Shown here one piece after another: positions 1 through 4,768 of a DNA stretch of 6,121 bases. A program made the translations under genes and the position numbers. The stretch comes from Candidatus Woesearchaeota archaeon (GTDB lineage Archaea > Nanobdellota > Nanobdellia > Woesearchaeales > UBA11576). Location of the stretch: assembly GCA_030591125.1 (NCBI GenBank), contig JAUVBP010000073.1, forward strand, positions 1 through 6,121, in the 5' to 3' direction. The notes below the pieces were generated by a model that made no database searches, was not told where the DNA came from, and saw only the letters and a list, made by a program, of their open reading frames with translations. Numbering within the stretch: the first letter of the stretch is position 1; every line of letters starts with the position of its first letter.

Positions 1-291
1 AACGAGCAGATAGACCAGGTAAAATCAGGAGACAAGGTCAAGATAATGAAAGGCTATGTCGGAGAATTCCAGGGCGAGCTTCAGCTCACTACAGGGAAGT
101 TCGGCACGCTTGAGGTGACCAAAGGCGATGCGCCGAGCGAACCGGCAAAGGAAGCTACTGCAGAGCCTGCTCCAGAACCAGCACAGGAAAATACTGAACA
201 GGCACCTTCTGGACCAGCTCCTGAAAAAGAGCCTGAAGTGAAGAAAGAGCCTGACCAGACACTTGACGTCGAGGAAGAAGACCTCAGCTGA
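1..291 (+). CDS. OB-fold single-stranded DNA-binding protein, C-terminal part (5' end outside window)
   Basis: The open frame runs from the first base, so the N-terminus is missing; the ATG at 46 is internal because good homologous sequence (NEQIDQVKSGDKVKIMKGYV) precedes it. The visible 96 residues begin with the last strands of an OB fold. The pattern 'GDKVKI..GYVGEFQGELQLTTGKFGTLEV' is typical of archaeal SSB and the related eukaryotic SOSS-B proteins, which bind and protect single-stranded DNA during replication and repair. After about residue 40 comes a linker rich in Pro, Glu and Ala, ending in an acidic tail, DVEEEDLS. Acidic SSB tails are generally protein-docking sites, so the same role is inferred here. 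It stops 12 bases before the TATA box of the tRNA region. The family call is strong; partners cannot be told. Confidence 0.8.
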   Translation, partial: NEQIDQVKSGDKVKIMKGYVGEFQGELQLTTGKFGTLEVTKGDAPSEPAKEATAEPAPEPAQENTEQAPSGPAPEKEPEVKKEPDQTLDVEEEDLS

Positions 292-295
292 GTCA

Positions 296-312
296 CCAAA
301 AGGTATATAAAT
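296..312 (+). promoter_or_regulatory. BRE/TATA promoter for the tRNA-Phe region
   Basis: A purine-rich BRE-like stretch (ccaaaag, 296-302) is followed by a strong archaeal TATA box (tatataaa, 304-311), just after the SSB stop codon. The usual spacing puts the transcription start near 333-338, about 100 bases before the tRNA. The primary transcript would therefore carry a long structured leader. A weaker TATA-like word (cataaa, 408-413) lies about 25 bases before the tRNA and could be a second, closer promoter. Confidence 0.6.
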
Positions 313-332
313 AGCCCTAAAATACTTCTCAA

Positions 333-427
333 CACCTAATTGGGTGGGTATATCAACCGTGGCAACTGGTCTTGCTCGGTTGGCACGCGCAACCCAGTGC
401 CGTTTCACATAAAGTTCAACGGCACGC
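333..427 (+). ncRNA. Structured leader of pre-tRNA-Phe or independent small RNA candidate
   Basis: This begins where transcription from the 304-311 TATA box should start and ends just before the tRNA. Pairings seen: TGGGT 341-345 with ACCCA 392-396 as an outer stem; CAACCG 354-359 with CGGTTG 377-382, extended by GCAA 362-365 with TTGC 372-375; and a separate perfect 8-bp hairpin, GTGCCGTT 397-404 with AACGGCAC 418-425. The first hairpin has a lower stem, two-sided internal loop and upper stem like an archaeal H/ACA guide, with 14 bases from upper stem to the end of the lower stem. However, no ACA box follows. GTGCC 397-401 can also pair with GGCAC 382-386, giving a competing fold. No known RNA family was recognised. 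Confidence 0.35.
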
Positions 428-473
428 AATAACTTGGGGCGGTAGCTCAATCTGGGAGAGCACACGGCTGAAG

Positions 474-490
474 ACCTGAAAAAGGCAGAT
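474..490 (+). other. tRNA-Phe intron 1 (canonical position 37/38)
   Basis: These 17 bases lie between position 37 (G473) and 38 (A491). The exon-intron fold is a slightly relaxed bulge-helix-bulge: outer helix CACGG/CCGTG, 3' bulge A489-T490-A491, short helix CTG 468-470 with CAG 486-488, 5' bulge around 471-474, then CC 475-476 with GG 484-485 closing a 7-nt loop. The central helix has three pairs rather than the standard four. Cuts after G473 and T490 restore the 7-nt anticodon loop. Confidence 0.8.
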
Positions 491-512
491 ACCGTGGTGT
501 TCGGGGTTCAAA

Positions 513-546
513 CAACTGGTTACGCTAAGCGGAACTGATTTGAAAG
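513..546 (+). other. tRNA-Phe intron 2 (non-canonical position 59/60, in the T loop)
   Basis: These 34 bases interrupt the T loop. They fit a standard 3-4-3 bulge-helix-bulge: the T stem is the outer helix; the 3' bulge is A545-G546-T547; the four-pair helix is TTCA 507-510 with TGAA 541-544; the 5' bulge is A511-A512-C513. The intron forms its own hairpin (AA/TT, GTT 519-521 with AAC 533-535, CGC 523-525 with GCG 529-531, loop TAA). Cutting after A512 and G546 restores the T loop TTCAAAT. Introns at this position are known from some archaea but are uncommon. Confidence 0.8.
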
Positions 547-563
547 TCCCCGCCGTCCCATTT
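546..563 (+). repeat. Direct repeat copy 1: tRNA-Phe 3' end
   Basis: Eighteen bases covering the last intron base, T60, the T-stem and acceptor 3' strands, the discriminator and the first T residues of the trailer. The same 18 bases recur exactly at 685-702, starting 139 bp downstream. The T-rich trailers after both copies are also similar. Confidence 0.9.
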
Positions 564-579
564 CATATTCTTATTCAGA

Positions 580-684
580 TTCAATCTACTGAGTAGACTG
601 AAATAGACGGAGGGGGCCAGCACCTACGGGGAAACTTCAAGCTCTGCTTGAAGGCTTTGACGAATAGAATGAGTCAAAGAGCGT
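580..684 (+). ncRNA. Hairpin-rich insert between tRNA 3'-end repeats (unclassified RNA or tRNA-derived remnant)
   Basis: Three hairpins are visible: 580-589 with 593-602 (nine pairs and one A/C mismatch, loop TGA); CTTCAAGC 635-642 with GCTTGAAG 646-653 (perfect eight pairs); and CTTTGAC 655-661 with GTCAAAG 673-679 (seven pairs). A longer stem, 606-616 with 686-696 (ten pairs around one A/G mismatch), encloses the last two. Alternatively CGGGG 627-631 pairs with CCCCG 687-691 as a copy of the tRNA T stem. No 5' acceptor strand, D arm or anticodon arm was found, so it is not a working tRNA on its own. It may be a small RNA, a tRNA-derived remnant or the remains of an insertion. Confidence 0.35.
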
Positions 685-702
685 GTCCCCGCCGTCCCAT
701 TT
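685..702 (+). repeat. Direct repeat copy 2: duplicated tRNA-Phe 3' end
   Basis: Exact second copy of 546-563, including the CCCCG T-stem strand, the CCGTCCC acceptor strand and the discriminator A. It is followed by a T-rich trailer like that of the first copy. Duplication of a tRNA 3' end is the usual footprint of a tyrosine-recombinase integration at a tRNA gene, but no integrase is present in the window. Confidence 0.85.
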
Positions 703-716
703 TATTTTCTTTTAGA
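699..716 (+). terminator. Oligo-T terminator of the tRNA/insert transcript
   Basis: Several T-runs (atttt, attttc, tttt) follow the second repeat copy, as in archaeal oligo-U termination. The site faces the convergent arvC gene, which ends at 737 on the other strand. Confidence 0.5.
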
Positions 717-736
717 ACATTACAGAAATAGAAGCT

Positions 737-1135
737 TCACTTTTTCTTCTTCTGAGACTCAGCATGCCGCTCAAAGCTCTCAGGCACATCAATCACATAT
801 TTTCCTTCAGCAAGCTTGAACACCACAGGATTCTCTTTATTGAACAGCTGCACCAGATCAAGCTCAAACTTCCCTGGTTCAGGCACTCGCACAGACTCCA
901 GGTCAAGGACTACTGCCTCATCACCTTCCTTGTCCGCACCGACAACATCAAGCACATCCTCTTCTATCTGGAGTTTCTGCTCTGTAGTCAGATTAGTATT
1001 TATCGTCTTCGCACGCTCTATTGATTCCTGTTTGACAAAGAACCAGAGTCTTGAGCCGCACGCACATCCTTTTTTCAGAAGTGTAGAATCGCCATCATCA
1101 TGGAGTTTACCGCATCTTACGCATTGGTGTGGCAT
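737..1135 (-). CDS. arvC: ArvC/OapC zinc-ribbon protein (DUF2072)
   Basis: A 132-residue protein. It opens with the family's characteristic MPHQCVRCGK and carries a zinc ribbon with cysteines at 5, 8, 24 and 26. The second pair is CAC (one residue between the cysteines) where relatives usually have two, an apparent one-residue deletion. Residues about 77-124 (VLDLESVRVPEPGKFELDLVQLFNKENPVVFKLAEGKYVIDVP) match the conserved beta-rich C-terminal domain, and the protein ends in four lysines. It is the last gene of the arvABC operon, starting 11 bases after the arvB stop, with a GGT-containing word overlapping that stop as a possible ribosome site. In haloarchaea this gene accompanies the vesicle-forming GTPase ArvA; its own biochemical role is unknown to me. 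Family call is strong, function inferred. Confidence 0.8.
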   Translation of the reverse strand: MPHQCVRCGKLHDDGDSTLLKKGCACGSRLWFFVKQESIERAKTINTNLTTEQKLQIEEDVLDVVGADKEGDEAVVLDLESVRVPEPGKFELDLVQLFNKENPVVFKLAEGKYVIDVPESFERHAESQKKKK

Positions 1136-1146
1136 TTTTTAGTCTC

Positions 1147-1563
1147 TTAACCTTTATTCTTCTTTTTCTTGGATGGCCTCTTGGCCTTGACTTTCACATC
1201 TGTAGTGAAAAGCTGTATCTTATTAGGATCTTTCTTGATCTCCTTGACTACTGATGCAGGCCCTACTATGGTAAGGCCTTGCCTGTCACCCAGGAGCATG
1301 TTTATGAAATGCTGCTTTGCCTTCCTGAAGAAAGCCATGTTCTGTGATTCAGGATATATGACTGCAAGTTCAATCCCTTTGAATTCTGAATTGATCTCTT
1401 CCATGGTGGTCTTGATCAGTTCGGTCTCTTCTTCCTTCCGTAGACGGCCTTCCAGGAGGACAATCTTGTTCTCTTTCACTGCATTCAGCAGCTTCCGTAT
1501 CCTTCCTATCGAACTGAGACCTTCAATCTCAAGGTATGGAATAAATTGTAGTGTCAATCCCAT
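1147..1563 (-). CDS. arvB: ArvB/OapB protein (DUF2073)
   Basis: A 138-residue soluble protein with the DUF2073 pattern: an opening strand (LTLQFIPYLEIEGLSSIGRIRKLLNAVKENKIVLLEGRL), an acidic helix around 43-57, then the conserved 'FKGIELAVIYP...FFRKAKQHFINMLLGDRQGLTIVGPASVVKEIKKDP' block (about 61-113). It ends in a strongly basic tail (KAKRPSKKKKNKG), which may bind nucleic acid or membrane phosphates. There is no transmembrane segment. It sits between the GTPase and the zinc-ribbon gene; only 9 bases separate it from the arvA stop, and the GGTGA word overlapping that stop suits a coupled ribosome site. DUF2073 proteins are found beside ArvA-type GTPases across many archaea, so a partner or regulator role is likely, but no enzymatic motif is seen. 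Confidence 0.8.
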   Translation of the reverse strand: MGLTLQFIPYLEIEGLSSIGRIRKLLNAVKENKIVLLEGRLRKEEETELIKTTMEEINSEFKGIELAVIYPESQNMAFFRKAKQHFINMLLGDRQGLTIVGPASVVKEIKKDPNKIQLFTTDVKVKAKRPSKKKKNKG

Positions 1564-1572
1564 TTTCTGCTT

Positions 1573-2205
1573 TCACCCTGCCAGCACGAACAATGCTTCA
1601 TAGAACTCATCCATGTTCTTGCCCTTTTTTGCTGATATCCCTATTACTTCATACTGGGGGAATGCTGACTTGACCTTCTTTATCTTCGACCTCTTAAGGT
1701 CGATCTTGTTTCCCACCACAAGGACAGGTATGTTCCGTGCTGCCAGATTCCCTATTATTGTTATATTGACCTGTGAGTATGGGTCTTTTGTCGCGTCAAG
1801 GACTACCAGGACCACATCCATGGTGTCCAGCCACTTGATCGAGTCTATGACGCCTCGGGTCGCCTCTTTTGCCCTGCGCTTTGACTCTGATTCAGACAGT
1901 CCTTTCTTCATGAAATCTTCATAATCTATCCTTGTGGCTATCCCGGGAGTGTCGACAAGGTTGAACATCAATGATTTTCCATCTTTCTCTACCTTGACGC
2001 TCTCTTTGACCTGTATCTCTCGGGTCTCATGCTCTATGTTAGAGACCAGTCCCATCTCCTCACCTATCCAATCCTGGCAGATGCGGTTGGCAAGTGTTGT
2101 CTTACCACCATTGGGAGGGCCATATAGTCCTATCTTTAGCTGCTTTCGCTTCCTGAAGATATCTTTGAAGACCTTTTTTATGAATTTCTTGACGAGATTT
2201 ATCAT
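1573..2205 (-). CDS. arvA: ArvA/OapA small GTPase (Era/Ras-like, archaeal vesicle GTPase family)
   Basis: A 210-residue GTPase with every G motif present: G1 GPPNGGKTT (29-37, Lys35), a switch-I threonine at about 61 (HETRE), G3 DTPG (85-88), G4 NKID (166-169) and G5 SAK (191-193). Residues 1-24 form a basic, amphipathic-looking helix (INLVKKFIKKVFKDIFRKRK) that could lie on the inner membrane face. Members of this family with the same arvB-arvC neighbours drive extracellular vesicle formation in haloarchaea and were earlier named origin-associated (oapA). First gene of the operon: a TATA box at 2270-2280 gives a leader of about 45 bases, and a GGTG word lies just before the ATG. Era- or Der-like ribosome GTPases are the alternative, but no KH domain is present and the context favours ArvA. 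Confidence 0.82.
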   Translation of the reverse strand: MINLVKKFIKKVFKDIFRKRKQLKIGLYGPPNGGKTTLANRICQDWIGEEMGLVSNIEHETREIQVKESVKVEKDGKSLMFNLVDTPGIATRIDYEDFMKKGLSESESKRRAKEATRGVIDSIKWLDTMDVVLVVLDATKDPYSQVNITIIGNLAARNIPVLVVGNKIDLKRSKIKKVKSAFPQYEVIGISAKKGKNMDEFYEALFVLAG

Positions 2206-2269
2206 TCAAGCACCGTGTGGTTATTGTCGCTTGCTTCGGCGATGCTAACAGTCCAAAAAACTTGATGTC

Positions 2270-2286
2270 GGTTTATATAGTTTTCG
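2270..2286 (-). promoter_or_regulatory. TATA promoter of the arvABC operon (also readable on + strand)
   Basis: On the minus strand a BRE-like purine stretch (cgaaaa) precedes ctatataaacc, placing the transcription start near 2250 and giving a leader of about 45 bases before arvA. On the plus strand the same bases read tttatata (2272-2279), so the element may also drive the structured segment beginning near 2295. Which direction is used cannot be told from sequence. Confidence 0.55.
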
Positions 2287-2294
2287 GTTGATTT

Positions 2295-2402
2295 CTAATT
2301 GGGTTCATACCCTGATGCTTTGCATCGGTGGTTGACGCAATTAGGACTAAAAATCCCAAACATACTGAATACCACAGAACCTGCTCTGGGGGGATTTTTT
2401 AT
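2295..2402 (+). ncRNA. Structured intergenic RNA candidate with terminator-like end
   Basis: Two adjacent stem structures fill this gap. The first is closed by CTAATTG 2295-2301 with CAATTAG 2338-2344 (seven pairs), with internal loops and an upper hairpin, GATGC 2314-2318 / GCATC 2322-2326. The second is closed by AAAAATCCC 2349-2357 with GGGATTTTT 2391-2399 (nine pairs) and contains CAGA 2375-2378 / TCTG 2385-2388. It ends in a T6 run, like an intrinsic terminator. The plus-strand TATA at 2272-2279 fits a short RNA gene. The alternative is that the second stem is a terminator for the MCM-like gene on the minus strand, where T5 follows it. No C/D boxes, ACA box or known family was recognised. 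Confidence 0.35.
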
Positions 2403-2407
2403 TAATT

Positions 2408-2428
2408 GACAAAAGAAAAAGAAAGAAT
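2408..2428 (-). terminator. Oligo-T terminator of the MCM-like gene
   Basis: Immediately after the stop codon the minus strand reads runs of T (ttctttctttttctttt), the usual archaeal termination signal. Confidence 0.5.
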
Positions 2429-3607
2429 TCACCTGAACTTGAGACTACTGCTGACTATATGCTTCACCAGCTTTACATCCTTCTCTATGACTTCGCTGCG
2501 GAGTTCCATCCTGGCAGATGCCTTTACCATCCGCGTGAATCCGACCACCATCCGGGGAGATATCTCTACAAGATATCTGTCCTCATTCTCCTTTATATCT
2601 GCGATGAAGTCGACGATCTCCTGCTCAAATCTTGAAGGTAGTCTTACATCAGGGATTGCATGGGCTCGTTCAATATAAGAACGCAGGAACTCGACCTCAC
2701 GCGGGTTCAGACCCTGCTTCTTCTTCTGCAGCAGCGCTCTGGTGACTTTCTTGAACTCCGTAATATCATGCTTCCTGACAAGGAAAGTCAGGTGGAACCG
2801 GGATAGCAATGCCGCGTCAAAAGGCAGCTGCTTCTTCAGGCCGTCGACAGTTGTCGCTGTGAACTTATCACCTTTTGGGTTGGCTGTCGCAAGTATAGAT
2901 ATACGGGCATCAAACTTATATGAATGGCCCCCTTTATCATAAGAGACAAAGCCTTTCTCCATAGCATTGTAGAGGCTGGCTCTTGATTCTTCCTTCATGA
3001 GGTTGAGCTCATCTATAGCGCATAGGCCCTTGTCAGCCATGGGAAGCAGCCCTTTTATGACCTCTTTTCCCTTGACCGTGACCGCCAGGCCTACACCTGA
3101 CGTGCCTGATCCTAACCCCATCGATGACACTTTGGATATGTCTGTCGCTGCACTGAGTATCTGTGTCTTGCCAGTGCCAGGGTCTCCAAGAAGCAGTATG
3201 TGTATGTGCTCTGGCGTGAATAGCTGGAGAGCCACAGAGCTCTTCACATTATCAAAACCGACGATATTCGGGGCAATCATAGATGCACATTTATCATGCA
3301 CTACAGCCGAGAACTTCTCGAACATGAAAGACTCTGTCTTGATCCTTATCGAGTCATTGATTTCCGATGCCAACTCCGCTACATCAGGGGATCTGCTCTT
3401 GCTGACCACTTTAGGTATGAGGACATCATTGAGCAGTCCTCCGACAGAGAGAGGTTCCTCCTCCACTATTATCTTTCGTTCCTTGATAAGCCCTTTCAAC
3501 AGCCTCTGCTGTTTCTTTGATACGTGACCCTTAAGAGAATCAAGCATCTCGTCCTCATCAGGAGATAGCTTCCTTAGTCGCCTTACGACATCGATTATGT
3601 TTGCCAT
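2429..3607 (-). CDS. MCM-like AAA+ ATPase lacking the MCM N-terminal domain
   Basis: 392 residues against roughly 650-700 for replicative archaeal MCM. The AAA+ core is complete: Walker A GDPGTGKTQ (141-149), Walker B CAIDE (196-200), sensor 1 ATANP with Asn243, the arginine-finger motif LLSRFHLTF (Arg270) and a C-terminal lid with sensor-2 Arg352 (SPRMVVGFTRMVKASARMELRSEVIEKDV), which is clearly MCM-like. Walker A is GTGKT rather than the MCM GxAKS form, and Walker B lacks the usual EFDKM. Before the core lie only about 115 residues; there is no zinc finger or OB fold, though 1-50 could be a winged-helix-like segment. A helicase or DNA-remodelling ATPase role is inferred; it is probably not the main replicative MCM. 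A TATA-like box at 3632-3639 lies about 29 bases before the ATG, fitting a nearly leaderless mRNA. Confidence 0.72.
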   Translation of the reverse strand: MANIIDVVRRLRKLSPDEDEMLDSLKGHVSKKQQRLLKGLIKERKIIVEEEPLSVGGLLNDVLIPKVVSKSRSPDVAELASEINDSIRIKTESFMFEKFSAVVHDKCASMIAPNIVGFDNVKSSVALQLFTPEHIHILLLGDPGTGKTQILSAATDISKVSSMGLGSGTSGVGLAVTVKGKEVIKGLLPMADKGLCAIDELNLMKEESRASLYNAMEKGFVSYDKGGHSYKFDARISILATANPKGDKFTATTVDGLKKQLPFDAALLSRFHLTFLVRKHDITEFKKVTRALLQKKKQGLNPREVEFLRSYIERAHAIPDVRLPSRFEQEIVDFIADIKENEDRYLVEISPRMVVGFTRMVKASARMELRSEVIEKDVKLVKHIVSSSLKFR

Positions 3608-3629
3608 ATTAACATGAGAATAAACAGAC

Positions 3630-3660
3630 GTGATATAAAAAGATTATCACAGGAAAAGAT
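3630..3660 (-). promoter_or_regulatory. TATA box of the MCM-like gene, overlapping an oligo-T terminator of the upstream gene
   Basis: The minus strand reads tttttatatc (about 3641-3632). Its centre is about 29 bases from the ATG at 3607, so transcription would begin within a few bases of the start codon (leaderless or nearly so). The T-runs at about 3637-3643 and 3654-3658 can also terminate the upstream membrane-protein transcript, packing terminator and promoter into 63 bases. Confidence 0.5.
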
Positions 3661-3670
3661 CATTACAGGT

Positions 3671-4738
3671 CTACTGCCCTGGCGGCGCTTGCTGTTGTGG
3701 AGGCGGTGCTGGCTGTGTTTGTGGAGCCGACGCCGGTTGTGCTCCTGCCACCTTCTGCTGCGCCTCATGTATGACCATATCTGCAGTCTTGTCATCCCAG
3801 CCGATCTCAAGAAGATGTGTCCTTACCTGATCCCAGTTATAACCTTGTGTCAGGACCTTTTGGACATATGCTTTTAGTTCTGTGATCTCAGGACTCTCGC
3901 CACCTGCAACAGGGAGTTCTGGAACTACGGGCCCTGCTTCACCGGGCTTGGCCCCTGGAGCACCTGCTCCAGGTACAGTAGGTTTCTTGCTTCCGCCTTT
4001 CAACAGGACAGCAGCAGCCCCTCCGAAAAGTACGACAACTGCGACAGCTGCAGCGATGAGCATCATGCTCGTGCTCAGCCCCATCATGCCGCCAGGCGAC
4101 TCCTCAAGGACTCCCTGCTCATCCTCAAAACCTCCTTCTGCAAGATGGTTCTCAAGCAGTCTCTTTTGGGAGCTTGTGAGCTCGTCCAGGCAACAGGAAA
4201 GGTCCCCATCTATAAGCTGCTCAGGGGTTGACAAGGTGTTCAACGCACCACAATATTTCGCCTTGAACATGGAATCGCAATCTACATTACCTCCACGTTC
4301 CACTAGTTTCGACTCAAGTATCTCAAAATCTCCGTTCATCGCACCTTCAGATATCGCGCGTGGTGATGGATTATCGACCAGCTTCGTGAACGTGTCATAA
4401 TCAGGGAACTGGACCACCACATCCTCCATGGTTAGCCCTGAACAGAAATCGACCATCTCTGCGACTTCCCAACCGGTGCTTGACTTGACCGCCTGAAGAG
4501 ATAAAGGCTGTTCTGGATCATTTATCACTATACATATACTTGATTGGGTCACCTGGCCGAACAGGGCCGAGCTCTCGAGCGCAGTCTGTAATTTGGCCTT
4601 TGCAGTCTCTGCATCCAGGACAACATGTCCAGTGAGGCTCACAGAATTGGTGATGACAAAATAGAGGCCTAATACTATCATTATCATGAATAGCCCATGC
4701 ACAAAGAATGCCTTTGTCCGTTCACCTGTCTTTTTCAT
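3671..4738 (-). CDS. Two-pass membrane protein with cysteine-containing outer domain and Pro/Gln-rich cytoplasmic tail
   Basis: Family not recognised. 355 residues. A short basic N-terminus (KKTGERTK) leads into a membrane helix or uncleaved signal anchor (about 11-30), followed by SLTGHVV. Residues 31-223 should face outside by the positive-inside rule and hold six cysteines (69, 99, 154, 163, 182, 183), suggesting disulfides. A second helix spans about 224-247 and is followed by KGGSKK, placing the C-terminus inside. There, a Pro/Gly/Ala linker (252-283) joins a small helical unit (about 286-330, ELKAYVQKVLTQGYNWDQVRTHLLEIGWDDKTADMVIHEA) resembling short helical repeats seen in other archaeal membrane proteins. 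A Pro/Gln tail closes it. It starts 30 bases after GlyRS; a TATA-like ataaaattat at 4755-4764 could drive it separately. Function unknown; surface or envelope role inferred. Confidence 0.7.
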   Translation of the reverse strand: MKKTGERTKAFFVHGLFMIMIVLGLYFVITNSVSLTGHVVLDAETAKAKLQTALESSALFGQVTQSSICIVINDPEQPLSLQAVKSSTGWEVAEMVDFCSGLTMEDVVVQFPDYDTFTKLVDNPSPRAISEGAMNGDFEILESKLVERGGNVDCDSMFKAKYCGALNTLSTPEQLIDGDLSCCLDELTSSQKRLLENHLAEGGFEDEQGVLEESPGGMMGLSTSMMLIAAAVAVVVLFGGAAAVLLKGGSKKPTVPGAGAPGAKPGEAGPVVPELPVAGGESPEITELKAYVQKVLTQGYNWDQVRTHLLEIGWDDKTADMVIHEAQQKVAGAQPASAPQTQPAPPPQQQAPPGQ

Positions 4739-4768
4739 ATGGGTACATCCCGCATAATTTTATGTCTA

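Larger units (their letters stand above)
436..560 (+). tRNA. tRNA-Phe (anticodon GAA) with two introns
   Basis: Folded by hand. Acceptor stem is GGGGCGG 436-442 with CCGTCCC 553-559 (one G-U pair), discriminator A560. The D arm is GCTC 445-448 / GAGC 458-461, with GG in its loop. The anticodon stem is CACGG 463-467 / CCGTG 492-496. The spliced anticodon loop is CTGAAGA with anticodon GAA (470-472), the usual loop of archaeal tRNA-Phe. The variable loop is GTGTT 497-501. The T stem is CGGGG 502-506 / CCCCG 548-552, with spliced T loop TTCAAAT. Removing 474-490 and 513-546 leaves a normal 74-nt body; A15-U48 forms the expected Levitt pair. CCA is not encoded, so it must be added enzymatically. 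Confidence 0.9.

Noticed and set aside
25..465. Long open frame on the minus strand across the SSB tail and the tRNA region
   Set aside because: It runs through the tRNA-Phe D arm and leader antisense, its translation has no family pattern, and the opposite strand carries a recognisable OB-fold protein.
606..699. A second complete tRNA gene ending in the same 3' sequence
   Set aside because: Only the T-stem-like and acceptor 3' strands can be found; no 5' acceptor strand, D arm, anticodon arm or TTC-type T loop in the right place.
2295..2344. C/D or H/ACA guide RNA
   Set aside because: The hairpin shape is H/ACA-like, but there is no ACA box at the expected distance on either strand and no proper box C or box D pair.
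2388..2428. Replication origin with origin-recognition boxes
   Set aside because: A G-run and AT-rich tract are present, but no repeated or inverted recognition box could be seen and the AT-rich part is explained by a terminator.
3882..4400. 172-residue plus-strand frame opposite the membrane protein
   Set aside because: It is a low-complexity Pro/Ser shadow of the minus-strand gene, which has clear membrane helices and a sensible start.
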